In this document: positions 10,778-22,255 of the stretch, in pieces
Layout: the number at the start of each line of letters is the position of its first letter
Position numbering within the stretch: position 1 is the first letter of the stretch
From: Morinoia aosen
Taxonomy: Eukaryota; Arthropoda; Malacostraca; Amphipoda; Talitridae
Direction: 5' to 3'
NCBI GenBank assembly: GCA_030386875.1
Contig: CM059563.1
Location: 32,836,139 to 32,900,138, forward strand
Length of the DNA: 64,000 nucleotides
Translations under genes and position numbers: made by a program
Notes under the pieces: model-generated
The model's database searches: none
What the model saw: the letters and a program-made list of their open reading frames with translations, nothing else
Told to the model about the DNA's origin: nothing

Positions 10778-11290
10778 CACATTCATGAAACTTTCTCTCT
10801 CTTGCTCATACCTACTACATATCAGCACAAAATGCTCAATTGTTTCCTCCACTCCACTATTACACTGCAGACATAATCTGTTTTCATTCTCATTCCACCT
10901 CCATGTACGTCTGTTCACACTCAATGACTTAAATCTCATAGCAAACCAGAGTTGATTTCCCATACTATCATCATCAAACATCTCGAACTTAGGTGCTTCC
11001 TTTTTCATATACCAGTTAAATGTAGGCTTCCGCATCATGCTAAACTTCCACTTATTCAATCCATACTCTTTTGTTTGCCTCTCAATCTTTTTTTCCACCT
11101 CATGCAGTCCCACAGAGGCCCTACACCTCCAACATTTATTAAACTTCAGTCATCCACAGGTCTTCCAATTCTAACATGAATAATCTTTTGCATACTAAGT
11201 TTCCGTGCATGCACCCAACACACTTTCTCCCAATAGCAACACTCTCTCAATTTTCGATCCTCTATAACTGAGCATCATTCCATTTTATTC
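10778..11290 (-). mobile_element. LINE fragment, right half of the split copy
   Basis: This continues the LINE copy broken at 1796. The minus-strand frame at 10763-11113 encodes the C-terminal end of a LINE ORF2. It has the basic segment VNRRTWRWNENENRLC, then a zinc-knuckle-like pattern CLQCNSGVEETIEHFVLIC (C-x2-C, then H and C) and an YEQERESF segment. The same region is present in the copy at 11680-12006. The upstream reverse transcriptase is missing, as usual for 5'-truncated LINE copies. Confidence 0.8.
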
Positions 11291-11425
11291 GCAGGCAACA
11301 AAAATAAGTACCAAAAATAGAAATATTCAGTAAAGTAACTTTATTCACTAAATTAAGAAATTAACTAAAGATTGTGAAGCATAAATAGCAAAAAATTGAA
11401 TAAATGATCATTTTGGAAGTTAGGA

Positions 11426-12035
11426 AAACTTGAACTTGAACTTGAAATTGAGGGCCGACAGCGTCGGGGCCTTTTTAACGGCCTACAATTCCCTCCACAG
11501 TTATCACACAAAGAGTTCAGCGTCTGGTACCAGACTTGTCCACTAAACTACTCAGGATCTACCAATCCTTGTCACAAGCTGCCATTGGATGGCGTCACTG
11601 GGATAGCCAGTGTGTCAAAACACCATCCCCAGGCATATTGGGTCATTACAGCCCATTCTACCAGACTGGCTCATTCCAGTCACTGTCTCTTACTCCAGGC
11701 ACGCACAAGAAACACTTTCATAGCCTCAGTGATACTCGCATTACACTCCTGATCCAATCCAGCAAGACAGCTCATACCGCAATCATCTTCAGCACATCTG
11801 GCATTCCACTCATTCTCTCCATACTGCTCAGACACCACATTCATAAAACTCTCTCTCTCTTGCTCATACTTACTACATTCCAGCACAAAATGCTCAATTG
11901 TTTCCTCTACTCCACTATTACACTGCTGACATAATCTGTTATTATTCTCATTCCATCTCCATGTACGTCTGTTCACACTCAATGACTTACATCTCACAGC
12001 AAACAAGAGTTGACTTCCAAAACTACCATCATAGA
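11426..12035 (-). mobile_element. LINE 3' fragment, uninterrupted copy
   Basis: A 5'-truncated copy of the same LINE family, on the minus strand. The tail of TTCAAG-type hexamers lies at about 11430-11450. The frame at 11680-12006 encodes RRTWRWNENNNRLCQQC and VEETIEHFVLECSKYEQERE, the zinc-knuckle-like C-terminus. It serves as the uninterrupted reference that shows the 1395-1796 and 10778-11290 pieces were once contiguous. Confidence 0.8.
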
Positions 12036-12043
12036 ACAGCTTC

Positions 12044-12078
12044 TTTAGAAGTAGGAGGCAATGCCTCCTACTTCTAAA
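12044..12078. repeat. 17-bp perfect hairpin with a one-base loop
   Basis: TTTAGAAGTAGGAGGCA is followed after one base by its exact reverse complement. A third GGAGGCAT lies just downstream, near 12080. No flanking T-run suggests a terminator, and no function is assigned. Confidence 0.7.
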
Positions 12079-12445
12079 AAGGAGGCATTTTGTAGTCCGG
12101 CGCTGTCCGGCACTGCGTTAAAAGTCGGACACAACTGTTGGGGCTAGGATTGAAAGAATTTCGGTCCTCTGCTCCCACAGATATGTGCGCTCGTTGAATT
12201 TTATAACCCAGATCAGTAATGAGCACGTCAGCAGTTGCGTTTCACCATATTTGCAAACATTAAGAAAAATTTGTCTGTAATTAATAGTTTATAATTGTTC
12301 ACACTTGATAGTACATGATGTGCAGGTAGATGAATGAAGAGTATAAGATTTTACTTCATGTCCATCAATATAATGAGTTCATATATAAGTATATTATATA
12401 TATATAAGTTCATCATGTCCATCAATATAATTCTCATTGAAAGAG

Positions 12446-12982
12446 CGGTAAATGTTGAGGACTTGACCATAATCGATTTTCCACTTTTTGATCAACAAAG
12501 ATGGTTGATCAGACCAAAATAAACAAGTTTTCTTCAATGCACTTTTCGGCGGAAATGAGTATTTTAAAAGTTATGGCGTTAAATGAGTTACCGGAACTCC
12601 AGTGTGCATCACCCTATTACAAACGTAAAGAGGTTGGGTCGTGAGGGGTAGCCACAGTTCTTTTAGTTTTATAGTTTTCACTAAAAGAACTGTTGCTACC
12701 CCTCACGACCCAACCTCTTTACGTTTGTAATAGGGGGTTTGCTCTTCGTCGGCTTGGTTGGCGCGCGGGAACGCCTGTTTACTTTCACGTCGGACCGCGC
12801 GGTGTATTTTTCCCCGCCTCAAACACTGGAGTTACGGTAACTCATTTAATGCCATAACTTATAAAATACTTATTTCCGCCGGAAAGTGCATTGAAGAAAA
12901 CTTGTTTATTTTGGTCTCATCAACAATCTTTATTGATCAAAGAGTGGAAAATTGATTATGGTCAAGTCCTCAACATTTACCG
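12446..12982. mobile_element. Foldback element with a nested inner hairpin
   Basis: Outer arms of about 160 bp: GCGGTAAATGTTGAGGACTT at the left, with its reverse complement near 12982. They include the shared text TTTTCCACTTTTTGATCAA and the blocks around GTGCA..GAAGAAAACTTG. Inside, 12610-12735 is a second hairpin, reading ACGTAAAGAGGTTGGGTCGT and its inverse around a short loop at about 12665-12680. No coding region. The outer arm sequence recurs in the 15590-17790 cluster, so they belong to one family. Confidence 0.75.
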
Positions 12983-13044
12983 AAAGAGCAATGTGTCCTT
13001 AATTTATTTCTTTCAGCTGTTTTCTTCCACAAATTTGTAATATA

Positions 13045-13336
13045 TATATATATATACCGGGCTTATCCTCCCTATGGGAGGGTAGCCGACAGCAGGCCAC
13101 AATCACTACACTTAGTCACTAGGAGGCGAGAGAGGCAGCACTGGCCGCACCTGAACTGCCAGGATCAGCAGCAGCCCAGCACAACCACCTTCCACAGTCA
13201 GGCCCGACAGCCACAGCTGGTTTACCCCGACCGCTTCATTGAGTGCAGCCCCTCCCCCCGCACATGACAGGTCAACCCCATCACACGCGGGCAGCTTCCA
13301 GTAACGCGTCAAAAATAAAATTACCTCCTTTGTATT
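13045..13336 (-). mobile_element. LINE 3' end with (TA)n tail and 16-bp target duplication
   Basis: A 290-bp GC-rich insert in AT-rich surroundings. The minus strand ends GGGAGGATAAGCCCGGTA followed by a TA run at 13041-13056. A target duplication ACAA(A/G)TTTGTAATATA flanks it at 13029-13044 and 13337-13352. The 3' tail and long duplication show target-primed reverse transcription. The minus-strand frame at 13112-13312 may be the end of the LINE ORF, but no domain is visible. Confidence 0.75.
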
Positions 13337-13444
13337 ACAAGTTTGTAATATAAATCTAACTAAAGATGACTATCATCATGCACCTTCAAGGAGGTGCCCC
13401 TAGTAACTTAGAGTAAAATGGATCTATAGGTGTCACTATTAAGG

Positions 13445-14640
13445 ACACCGTCTAGGTAGAAATCAGGATATGTGTTGATTATCTGCTTTTATTTGCATCT
13501 TATCGAGGATTTTCTTGCGCTTCCATTGGTACTTTCCGTTTACGTCTAACTACTCCGAATAGTGCGCCCACCAGAGGGGGGAAAGCGATGGGAATGGAGT
13601 GACCTTGAACCCTCCTCCTCTCATTATTGGGGGGTCAACCGAGCGTGTTTCTCTGCGGGAATGGCATTATAGTTCGTTAATGGGCTACTCAAAGTGCTTC
13701 CATTATTCAAACAAAACATTCTAATGCTGAGTAAATATTTTTAAAAAATTTTTTGAAAATTTCAGAATTTAGCTGTTCTGCTGTATCTATGATACTGCAG
13801 CTTTCATTCATAGCTCAATGACAGCTGCAGTATCATAGCTACTGCTATGGCAAGCACACCAATCTAAAAGACTTGAAAAGAGCTACAAAACATAGGAGTT
13901 GACTTGACAAAAAAACGTATTTTGATAATAAAAAATGAAAAATTAAAAAAAATTGTTGTTTTCAACAATAACTCCTATTCTCTTTTGTTGTATATTTTTT
14001 CCCAGAGTTATAGAGCTACAGCAATGTTAATTATATCAATCAAAAGACTTGAAAAGAGCTACAAACGCTCAAGAGTTCATTGTAGAAAACCCTGTAGTTC
14101 AAAAGATAAAAAGAAAAAATTTTTTTTTGTGAAAAAACATGTTTTTCTGGAAACTTGATAATTGGTTTCTCAAATGCTACTTCTTCCACAATTTTAGAGC
14201 TACAAGAATGGTTTATATACCATTCGATAGGGCTTAGCAAGGTGTATCCACACGCAATAGCATTTTTTGATATATTAATTATTTTGAAAATTACACTACA
14301 TAAAAAAAAATGAAAAAAAAGTCATTTTTGTTTTTAATTCCCAAAATCCACAAAAAAAAGTCATCGAAATTTCCCATTGCGTGTGGTTATATAGACATAT
14401 AAGCAATCTAAAAACGAAGTACTGGTTCTGTAACTTCAAAATTGTCGAAGAAGATAGATTTAAAAAAAACCCCTATTATATCATATTTTTCAAAAATAAA
14501 AAAAATCCAGTGCAGATACAAAAATTTTGTCGAAATAACAATTAATCTTTGCATCATTTCACACCTACTGTGAAAATTTCAGAGAAATCCTTCTATAAAT
14601 AACGGACTTTTTTTTACCCAGACGGTGTTCTTAAAGTAAT
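13445..14640. mobile_element. TTAAGG-ended terminal-inverted-repeat element
   Basis: Ends are TTAAGGACACCGTCTAGGTA at the left and the reverse complement TTAAGAACACCGTCTGGGTA at the right. The interior holds shorter inverted repeats, for example CTGCAGTATCAT-type blocks at 13790-13845, and A/T-rich filler. No transposase. The end sequence resembles that of the elements at 25627-26463 and 27688-28547. Confidence 0.6.
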
Positions 14641-14744
14641 ATTGATAGTATAGTTAACCAAATATCTAGTGCACAGTATTTAAAAAAATTGAGGATTGCT
14701 GCTAATAGTGCAAACATAAATAGTCAGAAAATATTGGGTCAATG

Positions 14745-15538
14745 TGAAGCGTGATGTGATCAAAGGAAATGGGAATTGTATTCCCAAGAATCACTAAAGG
14801 AACCCATTTAAGAATGTTTTACAAGAATGACATTCTGCTTGCTGATGGTTTATGTTAGAATTGTTCAGCTTTAAAGTTATGGGTGAAATCGCTTTCCCGC
14901 GCCAAATATGCAACACAGTACGACCAGGTTGGGTCGGGAAAGGCAAAGTTTGGGTCATGAGGTGTTAAAGTTTTTGCTAGAACTTCGTAGAAATAAAAAA
15001 ATGAAAGAAATTGTTAATAAAATAAAAAGAAATATTGTTATCAGTCAATAACACAAAAAAGTTAGCGTACAATTTCTCGTATTTGGTGCTTTTGATTTTT
15101 TTTGTCGTAATTATTACGTCGTCACCTTTACAGTCAGCTCATAGATGGCGCCACCTAATACCGTCACCTTTACAGTCAGCTCATAGATGGCGCCACTTGG
15201 TATGGCTGCCGCCATCATGGAGCAGATGTAAACACAATTGTTTGTGACCTTTATGGGTTGCTTTCAACCTTTATTTATAATTTTCACTACAAGAACTGTG
15301 TCTACCCTTCACGACCCAACCTCTTTATTTTTGTAATAGAACGATAACTTCCGTTATTAATGACATTGTGGTTGGCGCACTTGCTTTCTTTGGCGTGCGG
15401 AAGCCAATTTCTAAGTCGAATAATTCTAAAATAATGCATCAGAGAGCAGAATGTCATTCATGTAAAACGTTATTAAATTGGTTCCTTTAGTGATTCGTTT
15501 GAATAAAATTCTCATTTCCTTTGATTGCATCATGCTGG
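14745..15538. mobile_element. Foldback element with GTGATCAAAGGAAAT ends
   Basis: Arms of about 95 bp: TGATCAAAGGAAATGGGAAT at the left, matched by TTCTCATTTCCTTTGATTGC at the right. Both arms include AGCAGAATGTCATTC-type and AATCACTAAAGGAACC-type blocks. The interior contains a two-copy tandem repeat, TCAGCTCATAGATGGCGCCAC, at 15130-15195, and another copy of the GACCCAACCTCTTT block seen in 12610-12735. No coding region. Confidence 0.65.
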
Positions 15539-15589
15539 ACATTGACCAATATTTTAAAGTATAACTACTCATTTTTTGAAGAACTTTTT

Positions 15590-17790
15590 TTCCATTGTTA
15601 TACTTACCTGAGTGTATGCAGGCATCGATAAATATGGAGTAATAGACAGTAATCTATTTTCCACTTTTTGGTGCATAAACACAGGTTATTAGTTGAAATA
15701 AGAAAGTTTTCTTCTATGCACTTTCCGTCTGAAATGAGTCTTTTACAAGTTATAGCGCGGTATATTAATTTTTGTCTTTGATGACAATTGCAATCGAATA
15801 ATCAGCTACTGATCTATTTTTTTATTTTTGTTGCTTGAAACATGGTAATAACATTGAAATAAACTACTTTTCTTCCATACACTTTTTGAGGCAAATGAGT
15901 ATTATAGGAGTTAGAGCGGTAGGTTTTATTTTTTGCGTGATTGAGCTGTTAGAGAACGTTTGAATACTTTGTAATTTATTATTAGCCCACCCTGCATAGC
16001 CTGAACCCCCTTCTAGGATTTTTTAGTTAGTAACACAGTAAAGGTTATTACCCAAATATGATTTATAGCGGTATGTTAATTTCCGTCTTGAATGGCAGGA
16101 ATGCACTAGATCATTCAAGCGCATTGGAAGGGAGAGTCCATTGTAGTGTTGCCATCCAACGCGCTTGAAGAATTTCTTTCCGCTTCTAACACTAGAGTTG
16201 TGGTAAGTCATTTGCTGATATAACTCGTAAATACTCATTTCAGGTGGAAAGTGCATAGAAGAGAACTTATTTATTTTGATCTAATTAACTATGTTTAGGC
16301 ACCACAAAATGGAAAATCAATTATTGTTCACTCCTTCACATTTACCCTAGCATCTTATAAACTTCTATAACAGACAATTCTAAAGAAAAAATAGTCAAAA
16401 TGTAAAGTAAACAATTGAATGATATACTGAACATGATATTCTAGAAGATATACCAGATTTGAGTTTGTAAAGTCAGTTTGGTAAATGTGATGCATTGGTC
16501 AGTAATCGATTGCCTACTTTTCGATGCCTAAACTTAGTTAATTAGATCATAATAAACAAGTTTTCCTCTATGCACTTTCCGTCTTGAATGAGTATTTAAC
16601 GAGTTATAGCGGTACATGACTTGGCACAACTATAGTGTTTGAAGCGGAAAGTAATTCATCAAGCGTGTCGTATGGCAACACTGCAATGGATGCTCCCTTC
16701 CGACCCGCTCGAATGCTAGAGCGCATTGCCGCCATCCAAGACAAAAGTTAACATACCGCTATAATTCGTCATATATGGGTGGTAATTCCTATTGTGTTAT
16801 TAACTAAAAGATCTTAGGAGTGGGTTCAGGCTCCGCTAGCTATATGGGGTGAGTTAGTAATAAATTATGAAGTATTCAAACATACTCTAACAGCTCAATT
16901 GCGCTAAAAATAAAACCTACAGCTCTAACTCGTAAAATACCTATTTGCCGCAAAAAGTGTATAGAAAAAATGTAGTTTATTTTGACGTTATTACCATGAT
17001 TCAAGCAACAAAAATGCAAAAATCGATTAGTAGCTGTTAATTCGATTGCATTCGTCATCAAAGACAAAAATTAACATACCGCTATAACTCGTAAAATACT
17101 CATTTGGGTTTATCTGAAGGATATGTCAGTTATCGATTTTCCACTTTTTGGTGCCTGAACCTAATTAATTGAATCAAAATAAACAAGTTTTCTTCTATAC
17201 ACTTTCCGTCTCATATGAGTATTTTACGATTTATGGCGGTAGGTTTAGTTTCGTCTCTGATGACGAATGCGCTCAAATAAACAGCTACTCGTCAATTTTC
17301 AAATTTTTGTTGCTTGAATCCTGGTAATAACATTGAAATAAACAACTTTTCTTCTAGACACTTTTTTCTTCAAATGAGTATTTAACGAGGTATAGCGGTA
17401 GGTTTGGTTTCGTCTTTGATGACGATTGCGCTGGAAGCGACTGCGCATTGCAATGTTGCTGTCCGATGTGCTCCTTGAATTACTTGCGGCTTCAAACACA
17501 GGAGTTGCGCTAAGTCATTTACCGCTATAACTATTAAAATATTCATTTGAGACGGAAAGTGCATAGAAGAAAACTTGTTTACTTCGATCTAATTAACTAT
17601 GCTTAGGCATCGAAATTTACAAAATCGATAACTGACATATCCTTCAGATTTACCCTCATTTGGGACGGAAAGTGCATAGAAGAAAACTTGTTTATTTTGA
17701 TCTAATTAACTATGTTTAGGCAAGGAAAAGTGTAAAATCAATAACTGACCAATGCTACACATTTACTGTCAGTTTTGTTCTACAACCTAT
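15590..17790. repeat. Palindromic cluster of inverted repeat units
   Basis: A run of related blocks in both orientations. Recurring text includes TGCACTTTCCGTCTGAAATG, ACTATGTTTAGGCA and ATAGCGGTA. Large arms at about 15780-16400 and 16490-17060 mirror each other, including the GGGTTCAGGCT segment and its inverse. Additional shorter copies follow at 17080-17760. No gene was recognised, and the small frames are chance. It looks like repeated insertion or amplification of one foldback family, the one at 12446-12982. Confidence 0.6.
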
Positions 17791-17931
17791 AAAGTGTCTC
17801 CGGTAAATGTTGTGGACTTCACAATTATCGATTTTCAAATTTTTGTTGATTGTATATCAATTATGAGATCAAAATAAACGACTTCTTTGATGCACATTTT
17901 ATCAGAAATGAGTTTTTGGTCAATATATATT

Positions 17932-18656
17932 AAGGTGATCCAGGGAAATTAAGAATTCTGTTACAAAGAATCACTAAAGAAGCCCATTTAAAAATGTTTT
18001 ACAAGATTGACATGCTCGCTGATGCGTCATTTTTGAGTTATTCAACTTTGAAGTTATAGCAGCGGCATTAATGGAATGGCTTTTGAGCACTAAGGAGAGG
18101 TCGTTCCAACAATTTGGCAGCTGGGTATAAGTTATGGTTTTGGCAATATATGGCGTAATTTATTATTTGTCGACCTTTCGGAGCCTGAGCCCACTTCTAG
18201 TATGTTCAAGTTAAAAACACAATAAAGGTTATAACTGAAAAATATCAGCAAGACTGGATTAGTGAAGACTTTGTTTACATCAGTTCCAAAATGACGGTCA
18301 CCCGGTACGGTCACCGCCATCTTGAAAGTGATGTCAAGTGCATATCGATTCAAGTCTTCACTATTCTAGTCGCGCTAATATTTTTGGGTGATAACCTTTA
18401 TTGTGTTTTTAACTGAAACATTCTAGAAGTGGGTTCAGGCTCAGTAGGGTTGGCACATAATACATTACAAAGTACCCAAGCATACTCTAATGGCTCAAGC
18501 GTGCAACGCAACTGCTATTAAAGACAGAAATTTCAAAGTTCAATAACTCTATAATAACGCACCAGCAAGCAGAATGTCATTCATGTAAAACATTTTTAAA
18601 TGTGTTCCTTTATTGATTCTTTGTAACGGAATGTTTAATTTCTGTGGATCACCTCA
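17932..18656. mobile_element. Foldback element with AGGTGATCCA ends
   Basis: The left end AGGTGATCCAGGGAAATTAA is matched by the inverse at the right (TTAATTTCTGTGGATCACCT). Arms of about 130 bp carry the same AATCACTAAAG and GTTTTACA..GACAT blocks as 14745-15538, so both derive from one family. Inner arms contain CTTTATTGTGTT-type blocks. No coding region. Confidence 0.65.
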
Positions 18657-19340
18657 AATACATATTGACTTAGTTTTTAACAAGTTATAGTGGTGAGGTA
18701 ACTCAACATAACTTTACTAATCTAACTTAATCCAACCTTACCTTACCTAACCTTTACTTAATGTAACCTAACCTAACCTATCCTAAAATAACCTAATATA
18801 ATGTAACCTAACGTCCATTTTAGCCGTCTAAACAGATATTTCATCATGACTACCCTTGAGTCTCCTCCTAAATTTGTCTATATCCCATTTTCTAACAGAA
18901 ATCAAATTGATTTATGTCCTTGGAAACAACACAACTGATGTAAAACATAAACTAACCTTCCGCTATAACTTGTTAAATACTCATTTGCAACGGAAAGTGC
19001 ATAGAATAAAAGTTGTTTATTTTGATGTCAGTACCATTATAGAAGCAACAAAAATTGGAAAATGGGTTAGTGTGTTGTTCTCAACAAAAACCATTTCTAC
19101 TTAGAGATTCCTACATAATTGTTTGATCTTCAAAATTTCTGAGATCTTTTTTTTGTTCTTTGTTTTTTAGTGACTGATTTAAGCATGCTCTATGTAGAAA
19201 GAATTAAACTCTCTCATATGCAGCGACACAATTGAAAACTACACTTTAAGGTTTATATTTTATGTTGATTATTCTCAAACAATTATGCTAAGTTGAATTT
19301 ATTTTGGCACATTGTGTCCAAATTTGGTAGAAGTACCTAT
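18657..19340. other. AT-rich stretch with CCTAA runs
   Basis: About 18690-18830 is rich in TAACCTAACCTAACC-type pentamers, the sequence of the common insect telomere repeat. The run is degenerate and short, so it is most simply an interstitial or simple repeat. The rest holds another copy of the 15590-17790 block near 18960-19060 and nothing recognisable. Confidence 0.5.
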
Positions 19341-19934
19341 TTAACCCTACATGACCGGAATATAGATGCAGGTAGTTTTAAAAATTTTGAAGTTCATTTT
19401 TGAGTTATAGTAGTATCAAAGGTATAGTAACTACAAAAGATTTCTGAAAAAAATGTTTATTGAAAATTTTACACCATGGTGGACTAATTCGTCCTTACCG
19501 GCTTACAGCATACGAAATTAACATAGGACGAATTCGTCCATATCCTCATATGAATTTATATAAAAAACTTATCCTCATTTATTAACTTCACAAGGAAAAA
19601 AACAATGCAGAATGTTTCGCAGTATTAAAATAGACACTTTCCATTCAAAATAATAACATATGTTTGCAAAAATATCAACATCTGCGCAAAAAGAAAAAGT
19701 CATCATAAGAAGGAAAATAATGACGTTTTCCTACATTTTAAACTATTTTCAGTCATGTGCAGAGTAGCACAACATATTTAGTAAATACCTAACTATCAAA
19801 AAACCCTTTTGGTAGTAATATGGCACTTTGTGTTAGGACTCTGAGTACAGTAAAAAAAATAAAGACCCTTCAGCAATCATCAAATAAACAAAATTTATTT
19901 CTTCCTCTCAGTACTCATAACACAACCTATTCTC

Positions 19935-20081
19935 TATGGAACTTTGTAAAGCAGTTTTCTTTCGAATTTAAGCAGAGATTTAACTTTACATTTACTACAC
20001 ACAACATTGGCTTTGCCTGAGCATCCGTCGTTCTTGCACATTCTCCTGACGTTATCAACAGAAATGAAGTGATCTACTTTA
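19935..20081 (-). pseudogene. piggyBac transposase C-terminal Cys-rich end (frameshifted)
   Basis: Read on the minus strand, this encodes VDNVRRMCKNDGCSGKANVV, then CSKCKV and, after a one-base frameshift, LCLNSKENCFTKFH and a stop. The C-x-n-C-x2-C pattern with the ending CFTKFH is characteristic of the C-terminal cysteine-rich DNA-binding domain of piggyBac transposases. The frameshift lies in the codons after CSKCKV. The upstream catalytic domain is not present beside it, because a SINE and probably a deletion intervene. Confidence 0.8.
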
Positions 20082-20378
20082 GTGCTCTCCGTGGCACAGT
20101 GGTTAAGGGATCAGCCTAGTATGTTGGAGACGAGGGTTCGTATCCCGGCGCTGGCGCGGAGATTTTCCCCGTTGGGTATGAGGGAAAACTCAAGCACAAT
20201 ACCCCACTCAACCCAGGTGTCAGAATTGGGACCGGCTTTACGGGGGAACCGTCATGGTGTCCTATATATAGGGTTAGTTATAAGAAATTTGAAAAACCAA
20301 TTCTCAAGATCATATGTATCAGGCTTGATTGGAAATAAAGCATCCCAAAGATGCCGATGTTTGTTTGTTTGTTTGTTT
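20082..20378 (+). mobile_element. tRNA-derived SINE, copy 1
   Basis: About 297 bp starting GTGCTCTCCGTGGCACAGTG. A polymerase III A box (GTGGCACAGTGGTTAAGG) and B box (GGTTCGTATCCCG) are spaced as in a tRNA. The body contains GCGCGGAGATTTTCCCCGTT and a 3' hairpin GCATCCCAAAGATGC. The tail is (TTTG)n. Two more copies, both on the minus strand, lie at 59924-60204 and 63617-63910. This copy interrupts the piggyBac remnant. No clear target duplication was seen. Confidence 0.85.
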
Positions 20379-21076
20379 ATCGTCTCCAGCAGTTTGAGTC
20401 GGCATGGCGCAATGATGATTTCATCTAACCCGCTACTTTTAATCCATTGCGGTTTGGAGGAGTTTCTTGTGATAACTCTCCATTTTCTTCTTGTACAAGA
20501 AGACTCAATTTCTTCAACTGGTGCATCAATTCCAAAAAAAAACATTCAGTTTCATCCATGGATGCATTTTCCAGATTTTCAGCATCGACTCTGTCAATGG
20601 GCGTGTCTGCAAAACAGAATACTATCAGTCAAAATAATTATCTTATTTTCAGTGAAAAAATCCTGTAGAGCAAACCTCTACATAAAATGGCCTATGAAAA
20701 GTCTGTCAGGCTAAATTCCTAGAACTGTAAGCAGTGTAAAATTATTAGACCTAAAAGCAGTCTAGCGTATAAGCTAAACTGAATCATGGTTATTTCCATG
20801 AAAAACATGAACCTGAAATTGTGTTTCACTTCATACAAAAGTAACTCTGAAATGTGCATTCTTACCATCTGGACTTGTTGGGCGATAGTCTGGGGCTTGT
20901 ACTGAGTCATCATCAGAGAGATCGGATATTTCCATCTCGTTATTACTATCCAACGTGTCCACAGGCAAGGCTGCTGCTTGTCCTCTAGCCCTCAACCGTG
21001 AATTTAACCCACCATAAAATAACGCAGTTGACATCTCTTGAAGAAAAAAGGACAAATATATTTCAAACCTATTCAA
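20379..21076 (-). pseudogene. piggyBac transposase N-terminal remnants
   Basis: The minus-strand frame at 20831-21076 carries an acidic stretch, NNEMEISDLSDDDSVQAPDY, like the acidic N-terminus of piggyBac transposases. A further frame at about 20380-20545 reads APVEEIESSCTRRKWRVITR and continues for about 30 residues until the SINE. No DDD catalytic segment was found. The N-terminal assignment rests mainly on position inside the piggyBac ends and is less certain than the C-terminal one. Confidence 0.5.
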
Positions 21077-22255
21077 AGTTAATTATGTATTGAAGGTTAT
21101 GCCGTTTTGAAAATGAAAATGAAAATTATTCTTTCACCATGTAAATAATTTGCTTGTTTACTAAATGTTTTAAAAATCAACATTTTGCGATTAGCTAATT
21201 CAGATGACATATGAAGTATCTGGAAATCGAGGGAGGTATCATAAAATATACTGAAGTTCAGGCCCTAAAAAAAGGAAAATAGACCAAGACAATAACAAGA
21301 ATACACACACACGATGCATAGCCATATATATATATATTTAATATTTTATAAACTGTTATATAATATTTTACAAAATGTTATAGGCTGAAAGTGTATTTCA
21401 TCATGAGCAGTGAGTTTCAGGCATGCATGAAGTAAATTCATCAGAGTGTTTTTGCAGCACCTACGTATCTAAATTACTTGGCTCATGAAATAAAATACAT
21501 ATATATATATATATATATAACACACTCCCATACAATTTTTCTATTAGAAAATGCATTTGTTGCCTCCTATAGTAATTGTATTCTGAAAGTTTTTACAAAT
21601 TCTTTAGTAGCGTTTTCTAGATGAAAAATAGAATTCAGCAACAGCGAGAAGAATGAAAACATTCAGTACACAGGCACTGCAAGCCGCTATAGAATTACAC
21701 ATTTGAGCTAAAACATGCCCGTGTATGCTATCAATTAAAATTGCGATCTATCGGTACAAGAACTGCAGTACAACTCATTTTTTATACAATTCAAATGTTT
21801 GATTTATTATATTGGCCTACTGTATGAGAGAAAGGACCATTTTGTCCAGAGTTGTTTACAGAGATTGAATTCAGTTAAGGACGAATTCGTCCCCATGTTT
21901 ATAATAGCCGTTGCGTACAAATTTTTAGCTCAACTCCATATTTCTTTCTTTTAGCACAAAGTTCCAGTATCTAAGGTGCCACGGTAATTTTAATATAGTT
22001 CCACTTTACCTGTATGTTCCTCCATGGCTTAGTAATTGCAGGAGATTTGAGCCTTTCTGTGACACCAACTTCTCCGATGACAATTAGCTCCACACAGAAT
22101 TTTTCTGTCACGTAAAGGGGCACCACTTGCTTCTTCGTTGAACTCAATACCGGACGAGTTAGTCCTTAGCTGTGTACGTCTAGACAACTTCATTTGTAGC
22201 CTATGCATCCTATTTTAAAATTGCCGACGAATTCGTCTGATTAGGTCATGTAGGG

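Larger units (their letters stand above)
19345..22255 (-). mobile_element. Decayed piggyBac transposon
   Basis: TTAA at 19341-19344 and 22256-22259 flanks 12-bp perfect inverted ends, CCCTACATGACC and its inverse. Subterminal palindromes of the type GACGAATTCGTC occur near 19490, 19530, 21890, 22150 and 22230. Minus-strand remnants of a piggyBac transposase are visible at both protein ends, while the catalytic middle is missing. A tRNA-derived SINE sits at 20082-20378. Length is 2911 bp including the SINE. Confidence 0.85.

Noticed and set aside
20082-20200. Functional tRNA gene
   Set aside because: A and B boxes are present, but the body lacks a full cloverleaf and continues into a 300-bp SINE repeated at three sites.
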